NCBI GenBank assembly: GCA_028284145.1
Contig: JANQSH010000064.1
Span: forward strand, 1-64,000
From: Planctomycetaceae bacterium
GTDB lineage: Bacteria; Planctomycetota; Planctomycetia; Planctomycetales; Planctomycetaceae
Length of the DNA stretch: 64,000 bases
Direction of reading: 5' to 3'
The translations under genes and the position numbers were made by a program. Position 1 is the stretch's first letter; every line of letters starts with the position of its first letter. The notes under the pieces are model-generated. The model saw only the letters and a list, made by a program, of their open reading frames with translations. It made no database searches and had not been told where the DNA came from. This document shows positions 56,839-64,000 of the stretch, one piece after another.

Positions 56839-56928
56839 TGGGGTCACGCATTTGTGTTTCCCGGTTTGATGAGTTGCGCTGCCTGAGAATGAATGTCTTC
56901 AACTGGCCAACAGGAGGACACTGTTGCC

Positions 56929-58200
56929 ATGCCTGCCAATCCGCCATTCCAGAATCCGCCACCAATGCCGGCTGACGACGAAGGAACGTCATCTGTCTTC
57001 GATGAGGTCGATGATACCGATGCAGATCCTGGTGAAAAGTCGATGGACCTCGTTGAAGACGATTTTGTTCCGGGATCGACGGAGTCGGCTGGACAAAAGA
57101 CAGATGAAGGAAAGGGCCGCATTTTTCCCTGCGAAGGATGTGGAGCCGATCTGAAATTCCACATCGGCCAGCAACAGCTTAAATGCCCCTATTGCGGCTT
57201 TGAGAAAGAAATCGAACTGTCTGAGGAAAATCTGATTGTCGAGCAGGACTTTCATGCAACGTTGGCCAGATTGCGTGATTTTCGGGAGCGGAAAGACGAA
57301 CATTCAGAAACCGCAAGAAATGAAGTTCGTTGCGAGAGCTGCGGGGGAAATGTGGAGTTTATTGGTTCGCTGACCAGCAGCGAATGCCCCTATTGTGCAT
57401 CGCCCATCCAGCTGGAAGATGTTCACAAAGCCGAACACCGAATTCCCGTTGATGCCGTACTTCCCTTTCTCGTCGATAAAAAGACGGCGAAAACGAACCT
57501 GATCGCCTGGGTGAAATCCCGCTGGTTTGCTCCCAACGATTTTCTGAAAAAGGGAGCCGACGGAAAGTTCAGCGGCGTCTATCTGCCCTATTGGACATAC
57601 GACTCGCTAACGTATACCCGGTACAGAGGGGAACGGGGCGAATACTATTACGTGACAGTTGGTACGGGGAAAAACAAACGCCGGCAACGTCGCACACGAT
57701 GGTATCCTGCCGCCGGAAATTTTGAGCGGTTCTTCGATGATGTTCTCGTGCAGGCAACACAGAAGGTCAATCGAAAGATGGTCCGCAAACTCGAACCCTG
57801 GCCGCTGCACAAGAGCATTCCCTTTAAGCAGGAGGTGCTCGCAGGGTATTTAGCGCGAACCTATGAAATTGAACTGGATGATGGTTTTCACGTGGCCAAA
57901 GAACGGATCGACGATCAGCTTGAGCGGGATGTCCGACGCAGAATCGGCGGCGATACACAACGCGTACACAAGATCCAGACGCGATACAATGCGATCACGT
58001 TCAAGCATCTTCTGCTGCCGTTGTGGTTGCTGGCCTATCGCTACAACAACAAGGTTTATCAGGTGATGATCAACGCGGCAACAGGCGAAGTGCAGGGCGA
58101 CCGCCCCTACAGTTGGGTGAAAATTACGCTCGCAGTTTTGGGAGGCTTGCTGCTTGCAGGCGGGATCGCTCTGCTGGCAGGACTGGCTCAGGGCAGTTGA
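56929..58200 (+). CDS. Zinc-ribbon membrane protein next to SPFH gene
   Basis: A 423-aa protein from ATG 56929, chosen because AGGAGG sits 11 nt upstream (ATG 56893 is an alternative). An acidic N-terminus is followed by zinc ribbons (CEGCG...CPYCG about 64-88; CESCGG...CPYCA about 140-160), a conserved middle (GVYLPYWTYDS) and a C-terminal membrane helix. Members of this family occur beside SPFH genes; the joint role is unknown. Confidence 0.85.
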   Translation: MPANPPFQNPPPMPADDEGTSSVFDEVDDTDADPGEKSMDLVEDDFVPGSTESAGQKTDEGKGRIFPCEGCGADLKFHIGQQQLKCPYCGFEKEIELSEENLIVEQDFHATLARLRDFRERKDEHSETARNEVRCESCGGNVEFIGSLTSSECPYCASPIQLEDVHKAEHRIPVDAVLPFLVDKKTAKTNLIAWVKSRWFAPNDFLKKGADGKFSGVYLPYWTYDSLTYTRYRGERGEYYYVTVGTGKNKRRQRRTRWYPAAGNFERFFDDVLVQATQKVNRKMVRKLEPWPLHKSIPFKQEVLAGYLARTYEIELDDGFHVAKERIDDQLERDVRRRIGGDTQRVHKIQTRYNAITFKHLLLPLWLLAYRYNNKVYQVMINAATGEVQGDRPYSWVKITLAVLGGLLLAGGIALLAGLAQGS

Positions 58201-58242
58201 ACGTTTGGCGACTCGAACGGTAATGAAACTGATGAGCGTTTG

Positions 58243-59592
58243 ATGTTCGCGAAAATTGTACAATGCCTGGCAGCGGAAACCGAAGTCGAAGATTCATCGT
58301 TGTCATGGCGATTGTTGTGGATGCGGTATTTCGTCACTGGTGCCATGATCGCATTATTGATTGCAACGTGGCCTTTGTGGGCGGCGCAATCTGTGTTTCC
58401 ACAAATTCCATTCACTGGTTCCGCGACGGCCATGCCACTCTGGTGCGATTCCGCCATTCTCTGGTTGGCCGTAATTCTTTTCACCCTTGCTCTTTTTTCC
58501 CCTCCGCAAAGCCGTTATTGGATGTGGCCGATGTTCGCCGGGGCAATGTTGATAAGCATTTCGGTCCTGCTGAATCAACATCGCTTTCAACCCTGGGCCT
58601 ATCAGTTGTCGCTTGCCGCAATCGCCCTCTCGCTTTGCAAAGATCGAGCCGCCCTGTCGTTACTGCGGATTCTGGCGATCAGCATTTATCTGCACTCGGC
58701 TCTCTCGAAGCTCGATGCCAGTTTTCTGACGACCTTCGGGCCGGGATTGATTGACGAACTGTTGAGCGTTTTTGGCATCAATGCAACCGAATGGTCGCCC
58801 CGCACACGGGGAGTGGTCGCTGCATTGCTTCCTCTCGGAGAACTGGCGGTTGCGATTGGCCTGATGTTTCGCCGCACGCGACAATTGGCGGTCTGTGGCG
58901 CATTGGTGATGCATGGTCTATTGTTGCTGACGTTGGGACCGTTGGGCATGGATCACGAACCAGGCGTGTTGCTTTGGAATGTCTACTTCCTGCTGCAGAC
59001 GTTCGTATTGTTTCGGCAGAAACAGGAATCCGTTGTCGAATCGAATACGAAGCATGATGCTGAACCTGCTGTTCCTCCGCTTGACGAAAAGACGAAGATG
59101 ACAGCAATCATGATGGCATTCGTCATACTGCTCCCATTTCTGGAACCCTGGGGATGGTTTGACACCTGGCCCTCCTGGGCGGTTTACGCGACCAGACCGG
59201 AACGCGTGCGGGTTTTCATGCGACCGAAATCGGTGTCAAAGATGCCCGATTCGTTGCAGCCGCATATCAGCCAGCCTGACTGGCATGACTGGTGCCGGGT
59301 GAAACTGGACCGCTGGTCGCTCGATGTGTTGAAGGCTCCGATTTATCCTCAATCCCGCTTTCAGGTCGCCGTGGCATTGGCACTAAGTCTGCAGAAACCG
59401 ATTGGGGAGAACGACATTCGTATTGTCATCGAGCGATCTGCCAATCGCTGGACGGGGCAGCGCGGGTCGGCAATTGACCTCGTCGGCACAGCCGCGATCG
59501 CAGAATTCGCTCAACAATATCGGCTGAATATCAAACCCCGCGTTGCCGAAACCGGTTCAGCAGAAAAGCCAAACCCACGTGATCGGCTCTGA
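58243..59592 (+). CDS. Multi-pass membrane protein (DoxX/HTTM-like)
   Basis: A 449-aa protein from ATG 58243 (a TTG codon precedes it). About seven to nine hydrophobic segments fill residues 25-260 and one more lies near 285-305; a soluble C-terminal part follows. The pattern SALSKLD...LGELAVAIGLMFRRT is like the DoxX/MauE or HTTM group. Precise function cannot be assigned. Confidence 0.75.
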   Translation: MFAKIVQCLAAETEVEDSSLSWRLLWMRYFVTGAMIALLIATWPLWAAQSVFPQIPFTGSATAMPLWCDSAILWLAVILFTLALFSPPQSRYWMWPMFAGAMLISISVLLNQHRFQPWAYQLSLAAIALSLCKDRAALSLLRILAISIYLHSALSKLDASFLTTFGPGLIDELLSVFGINATEWSPRTRGVVAALLPLGELAVAIGLMFRRTRQLAVCGALVMHGLLLLTLGPLGMDHEPGVLLWNVYFLLQTFVLFRQKQESVVESNTKHDAEPAVPPLDEKTKMTAIMMAFVILLPFLEPWGWFDTWPSWAVYATRPERVRVFMRPKSVSKMPDSLQPHISQPDWHDWCRVKLDRWSLDVLKAPIYPQSRFQVAVALALSLQKPIGENDIRIVIERSANRWTGQRGSAIDLVGTAAIAEFAQQYRLNIKPRVAETGSAEKPNPRDRL

Positions 59593-59692
59593 GGTTGCCG
59601 CCGGTTGAAATCGAATCACAATGGGTCTAAAACGGTGTGTCGAATCCGATGATTTCAATGACTTACTGTTGTGAAAGTTAAGCAGAACAACC

Positions 59693-60925
59693 ATGGCACG
59701 CATCAACGAACATTTTCTGAAATTACAGGCTGGCTACCTTTTCCCCGAAATTGCGCGGCGTGTCTCTGCATTCTGCGAGGCGAACCCCGAAGCCGATGTC
59801 ATTCGCCTGGGAATCGGCGATGTCACCGAACCCCTGCCCCCGGCTATTGTGAAGGCGATGCACGACGCCGTTGATGAAATGGCCAACCGCGAGTCATTTC
59901 ACGGTTACGGGCCGGAACAGGGTTACGCATTCCTGAGGGATGCGATCGTGGAGAACGATTATCAATCGCGCGGCGTAGAGGTTTCCGCTGACGAGATTTT
60001 CGTCTCCGATGGTTCCAAATGCGATACCGGCAACATCCTCGATATTTTCGGCCAGGACAATCGCGTGGCGATCACCGATCCTGTTTATCCGGTGTATGTC
60101 GACACGAACGTGATGGCCGGGCGAACGGGTAATGCCGACGACAATGGTCGCTACGAGGGGCTGGCTTACATTCCGGTGACGGCGGAGAACGATTTTGTCC
60201 CGGCGATTCCCGATGAAAAAGTGGACCTGATCTACCTTTGCTACCCGAACAATCCCACGGGAACCGTGGCTTCCAAAGAAACACTGCAGCAATGGGTCGA
60301 TTACGCAAAACAGAATGACGCGATCATTTTCTACGATGCGGCTTATGTAGCGTTCATCACAGAGGAGAATGTGCCACATTCGATCTACGAGATTGACGGA
60401 GCAAAGAGTGTCGCGATCGAGTTCCGCAGTTTCAGCAAGAACGCCGGATTCACCGGGACGCGTTGTGCCTTCACTGTCGTACCAAAAGATCTGAAAGGCA
60501 AAACAGTCAACGGGGAAGAAAAGTTTATCCACGCGTTATGGAACCGTCGGCATTCGACAAAGTTCAACGGCGCGAGTTACGTGGTGCAGAAAGGGGCGGC
60601 GGCGGCTTATTCCGAAGATGGGAAAAAACAGATCGGCGATTTGGTTTCGTTCTATCTGGAAAACGCCCGATTACTGCGCGAGGGATTGGAAGAAGCCGGC
60701 ATCACGGTTTTTGGCGGTGTCAATGCGCCTTATGTCTGGCTGAAAACGCCGGACGAATCGACAAGTTGGGAATTCTTTGATCAACTCCTGAAAAAGGCAC
60801 ACCTGGTCGGCACACCAGGGAGCGGTTTCGGTGCCAGCGGCGAAGGGTACTTCCGCCTGAGTGCTTTCAACAGTCGTGAAAAGATCGAGGCTGCCGTCGA
60901 GCGTTTCGTGAAATCACTTGGATGA
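59693..60925 (+). CDS. dapL: LL-diaminopimelate aminotransferase DapL
   Basis: A 410-aa PLP enzyme of the DapL type: it begins [20 protein letters not shown], has [15 protein letters not shown], and the PLP lysine is in [15 protein letters not shown]. DapL converts tetrahydrodipicolinate to LL-diaminopimelate in one step and is the usual lysine route in planctomycetes. Repeat copy 6 follows its stop. Confidence 0.96.
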   Translation: MARINEHFLKLQAGYLFPEIARRVSAFCEANPEADVIRLGIGDVTEPLPPAIVKAMHDAVDEMANRESFHGYGPEQGYAFLRDAIVENDYQSRGVEVSADEIFVSDGSKCDTGNILDIFGQDNRVAITDPVYPVYVDTNVMAGRTGNADDNGRYEGLAYIPVTAENDFVPAIPDEKVDLIYLCYPNNPTGTVASKETLQQWVDYAKQNDAIIFYDAAYVAFITEENVPHSIYEIDGAKSVAIEFRSFSKNAGFTGTRCAFTVVPKDLKGKTVNGEEKFIHALWNRRHSTKFNGASYVVQKGAAAAYSEDGKKQIGDLVSFYLENARLLREGLEEAGITVFGGVNAPYVWLKTPDESTSWEFFDQLLKKAHLVGTPGSGFGASGEGYFRLSAFNSREKIEAAVERFVKSLG

Positions 60926-60955
60926 AGTCCTCAAATTCGGGCAGAGATACAAACT

Positions 60956-61058
60956 TAAAGCGCTTTACGCTCTTCTGTGCCACGATGGACGTCTTTCGGT
61001 CTGAAATCACAGGCCCCCCACGAACCAGAGACGTCACACCAGAAGGTAAACTGCTCTA
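60956..61058 (+). repeat. Dispersed intergenic repeat, copy 6
   Basis: A 103-bp copy from TAAAGCGCTTTACGCTCT to GGTAAACTGCTCTA. The terminal CTA is the stop codon (TAG on the minus strand) of the truncated sulfatase. It lies between convergent genes. Confidence 0.85.
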
Positions 61059-61739
61059 TAGCGCACTGCCTACGAGCGCATCAAACCGCTGGACTTCAAA
61101 GAAATAATCCGCGACATCAGTTCTCACGATCGGTGCATCCGGAAAATAACCTGGTACCCGGATCTTTGAAAGATCCATGCCCGACTGTTCCCCCGAATTC
61201 AGCTTGAAACCTCGATGCGGATCGGATGAGCCGATCCAGAAACAAAACGGTTTCCCTTCCGGTCGTTGATTGAGAAAAACGTCGAAACTCTTGAAGTCTT
61301 TTCCGGCCAGTTGTCGGCCCAGTGTCTCCGTCCGTCCCGGTCCCCACGCCTTGCGCGTCTTTCCGGTGAAATAACCCGCCTCTCCGAGGATTTCCGGATA
61401 GGTCGCGTGCCTGTCCGGGAAGACACACCACAAATTCGCCCCGGCTTCGAGACGCCAATGCCACTGCCCCGTCAGCACAGCTCCGCGTGACGGTGTACAA
61501 GAGGGCGATGAAACGTACGCATAATTGAACAGCACACCTTCTTTGGCGATGCGATCAAAGTGCGGTGTTTTGAGAACCGGCTCACCATACGCACTGGCGT
61601 GCCAGCCCCAGTCATCCGCAATGCAGAAAAGAATGTTCGGTCGCTCTTCTGGTTTCGCGCCTTCCGCGGTTGAGAAATGAGAACCAATAATGTATGTCAC
61701 GCAGAATAAAAATTTGAAGATGAAGGAAATCAAACGCAT
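61056..61739 (-). pseudogene. Sulfatase truncated at repeat copy 6
   Basis: A 227-aa ORF with a signal peptide, metal-binding IADDWG (about 40-45) and maturation motif CTPSR (Cys81). Family members are about 450-550 aa, but this frame ends at VQRFDALVGSAL exactly where the repeat begins, and the repeat supplies the TAG. The C-terminal half is missing. It is probably inactive. Confidence 0.9.
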
Positions 61740-61998
61740 GAATGCTCCTCGGCTGTGGTGATTTATTCAGCCTATCGCAAAACCGGGAGCATTGGAAACG
61801 GAGTGATGGCAACGTCGCCAAAAGGGATGGGCCGGACGTGCACGTTTTTTTCAGTCGCGACGATACTTCGTCGCGGTATCACCGTGAGTAGCACGTCGAC
61901 TGAAAGAGGCCCGCTTGTCGCTGACGTGACGGTTTTCAATCAACAGAAAAACGGGAGCCGTACATGCCTGAGCCAACCATGAGCAAGCAGAGAATTGG

Positions 61999-62994
61999 TT
62001 ACTCACCGCTTTCGGGGAACAACTTCCCCATCTCGACCAGCACTTTGTCGACCGCTTTTTTCAGAGGTTCTGACAACACCGTGCCAGAGGCCTGTTTGTG
62101 TCCACCGCCACCGAACACTTCGGCAACTTTTGACACATCAATACCCGGTCGGCTGCGAAGTGAAAACTTCACCTGAGAATTGAGTTGCTGCACGGCAATA
62201 AACGCCGCCTTAACACCCGCGATCCGCATGCACTCATTCACCAGGTTTTCGGTGTCGACGGGACGTGCACCGGTCTGCACGAAGTCATCCCATTCCACTA
62301 CAGTATAGGCAAGTTGCCCTTCGCACTGCAGTTCGACACGATTCAATGCGCAGCCAGCCAGACGCACGCGCGACAATGTGCTTTGCTCATACAGATTATG
62401 ATACAACTGATGTGGCACCGCCCCCAATTCGACCAGCCGGCCGATGATGTGCATAGTCGATGCGGTTGTGGAAGGAAAGCGAAACCAGCCGGTGTCAGTC
62501 GCGATGGCACAAAACAACGCGTTGGCCATGTCGAAATCGAGTTCATAGCCGAGTGCTTCGGCCATCTGGAAGATTAACGCCCCGGTCGCTTCGGAAGTGG
62601 GGTCTTTAAATTCGATCGCACCAAGATCATCGGCCGAAGCATGGTGGTCAATCACCACTTTGACCGCTTCAGACTCTTTGAACACCCTGCCAACGTCGTT
62701 CAACTGCTTCCAGGCACTGGTGTCGACGATAATGTGCACATCGGTATCGAACACCTCTTCCTTCGTAAAGCCGTCACCCATTTTGAACACGCGTCCCTCC
62801 GGGACCAGAAATTCGAGATTCGCTGGCGTGGCGGAGGGGTTCACAATTTGAACCGATCTGCCCTGGTTCTCAAGCAGCTTTGCCAATGCCAGTTCCGAAC
62901 CGAGTGCATCCGCGTCAGGCCTCACGTGACTCGAAAGTATAAACCGTTCGTTACTGTCGATAATGGAGCGAAGTGGTTCCCAATTAATGCTCAT
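61999..62994 (-). CDS. nrnA: DHH-family phosphoesterase, NrnA-like
   Basis: A 331-aa protein from ATG 62994; a longer upstream frame overlaps ribF and is not used. DHH/DHHA1 motifs are seen: SSHVRPDADALGSELAL, a DTSAW block, VVIDHHAS and the C-terminal GGGGHKQASG. Such enzymes degrade nanoRNA (short oligoribonucleotides) and often dephosphorylate pAp. The start overlaps the ribF end by 11 nt, so the two are likely coupled. Confidence 0.92.
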   Translation of the reverse strand: MSINWEPLRSIIDSNERFILSSHVRPDADALGSELALAKLLENQGRSVQIVNPSATPANLEFLVPEGRVFKMGDGFTKEEVFDTDVHIIVDTSAWKQLNDVGRVFKESEAVKVVIDHHASADDLGAIEFKDPTSEATGALIFQMAEALGYELDFDMANALFCAIATDTGWFRFPSTTASTMHIIGRLVELGAVPHQLYHNLYEQSTLSRVRLAGCALNRVELQCEGQLAYTVVEWDDFVQTGARPVDTENLVNECMRIAGVKAAFIAVQQLNSQVKFSLRSRPGIDVSKVAEVFGGGGHKQASGTVLSEPLKKAVDKVLVEMGKLFPESGE

Positions 62995-63958
62995 GATGAC
63001 TGGCTTTGCTGTTTTGGCTGGACTGGATGTCCGGCTCACTGGAGATAAAACGCCTTCGCACCTGTTCGATGTCGTCTTTGATTTGCTGCTGCAACTCTTC
63101 GATCGAACTGAATGGTCGTGTATCACGCACGCGGCCCAGCAAATCGACACACAACTCCCGGCCATACAGGTTGCCGTCAAAGCCAATCAGATGGGCTTCA
63201 ATTTTATGTTGAGACTCCTTGAAGGTCGGGTTGGCTCCGATGTTCACTGCGGTCGGATAGACAACACCATCCACGGCACATCGCCCCGCATAAACGCCCT
63301 CGGCGGGAAAAAGCGTCTCAACATCGGCGAGATTCGCAGTGGGAAATCCAAGGTTTGTTCCTCGATGTTGGCCTTTTCCGACTTTTCCCCGCAGGCGATA
63401 AGGATGCCCCAGCAATCCAACGGCAGCCAGGACATTGCCTTCAGAGATGAGTTGTCGAATTCGACTCGATGAAACGAGTTGGTCGCCAACCAGGACGGGA
63501 GCGACAATATCGAGTGTGCGATCAAACCGGTCGCAGAAATCATTCAGCAACTCGATGCTGCCTTCGCGATCGCGGCCGAAACGAAAATTGGGGCCTTCCA
63601 CCAGACCCACACTGTTGATTTCACGAATGACAATCGACTCGAAAAACTCTTCGGCCGAAAGTTGGAGCAATTGCTGGTTCGTTGGACAGGCAATCAGACA
63701 GTCGACTCCCAATTGACTCAGCAATTCTGCCTTGCGTTCAAACGTACTCAGGCTGGGTGGTGTCTGTTGTGGACGAAGCAATGCGATGGGGTGCGGATCG
63801 AACGTCAGTATCACTGCTGGCACACCCGTATCTTGAGCGCGTGCCACCAGCGTCGAGACCATCTTCTGATGCCCACGATGCACTCCATCAAGATTACCGA
63901 TTGACAAATATCCGGAACGGTAACACTCCGGATTGTCGAATCCACGCAGTATTTTCAT
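62984..63958 (-). CDS. ribF: Bifunctional riboflavin kinase/FAD synthetase RibF
   Basis: A 324-aa protein from ATG 63958. The FAD-synthetase half shows the nucleotidyltransferase pattern IGNLDGVHRGHQKM, LTFDPHP and SSRIRQLISEGNV. The kinase half has the GKVGKGQHRGTNLGFPTANL signature. It makes FMN and FAD from riboflavin. It is upstream of and overlaps nrnA. Confidence 0.96.
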   Translation of the reverse strand: MKILRGFDNPECYRSGYLSIGNLDGVHRGHQKMVSTLVARAQDTGVPAVILTFDPHPIALLRPQQTPPSLSTFERKAELLSQLGVDCLIACPTNQQLLQLSAEEFFESIVIREINSVGLVEGPNFRFGRDREGSIELLNDFCDRFDRTLDIVAPVLVGDQLVSSSRIRQLISEGNVLAAVGLLGHPYRLRGKVGKGQHRGTNLGFPTANLADVETLFPAEGVYAGRCAVDGVVYPTAVNIGANPTFKESQHKIEAHLIGFDGNLYGRELCVDLLGRVRDTRPFSSIEELQQQIKDDIEQVRRRFISSEPDIQSSQNSKASHHEH

Positions 63959-64000
63959 CACTGACTTTTTATTGCCCAAACCCGCGCCGCTTTGAATGAG

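Noticed and set aside
1-64000. CRISPR arrays, tRNA or rRNA genes
   Set aside because: No regularly spaced short repeats, cloverleaf T-arm motifs or rRNA-conserved stretches were seen on either strand by reading.

Overview
The window is a stretch of a Planctomycetota chromosome. The evidence is the pairing of a DUF1501 gene with a DUF1549/DUF1553 gene, several formylglycine-type sulfatases, Tat-exported SGNH hydrolase and sugar-isomerase-like proteins, DapL-type lysine synthesis, lipid A genes (lpxD, lpxI), many HEAT, zinc-ribbon and GYF membrane proteins, and few recognisable terminators. I found no tRNA, rRNA, CRISPR array or integrase.

Layout. 0-6 kb is a peptide-use block: a DUF885 peptidase diverges from a prolyl oligopeptidase that is translationally coupled to a POT peptide transporter. 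6-17 kb is mostly housekeeping: SGNH hydrolase, truA, an NtrB/NtrC-like pair whose regulator lacks the GAFTGA loop, the DUF1549/DUF1501 pair, an alkyltransferase-endonuclease V fusion, and purE-purK. At 17.9-18.6 kb lies a gene read through an in-frame TGA: a deiodinase-like selenoprotein with a SECIS-like hairpin straight after the TGA. 18.6-29.7 kb carries a HEAT-repeat protein, an FAD dehydrogenase, an ECF sigma factor, AroH chorismate mutase, lpxD-lpxI, a Tat-exported TIM-barrel protein and a membrane MutS-like ATPase.

29.7-36.2 kb is an accessory island of gene remnants: a metzincin-motif protein, a frameshifted sulfatase, an IS110 transposase fragment, a NYN-domain fragment, a DUF7684-like gene, and three minus-strand genes separated by 59-bp direct repeats, hairpins and an attC-like site that resemble an integron cassette array. 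36-43 kb holds glgX, a Panacea-domain protein overlapping a membrane-protein gene (candidate toxin-antitoxin pair), a secreted protein, rdgB and a glycosyltransferase. 43.5-54.1 kb is an unusual cluster of secreted or membrane-anchored proteins that share a transglutaminase-like core, degenerate thioredoxin-like domains and C-terminal discoidin-like domains. I recognise no described system in it. 54-64 kb returns to conserved genes: parvulin-type PPIase, SPFH-GYF protein with a zinc-ribbon partner, a multi-pass membrane protein, dapL, a sulfatase cut off by a repeat, nrnA and ribF.

A dispersed repeat of about 102-113 bp, with inverted ends, a terminal palindrome and an internal hairpin, occurs six times plus partial copies. 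It always sits between genes, mostly at their 3' ends. One copy ends a truncated sulfatase and another supplies the stop codon of a transglutaminase-like gene.
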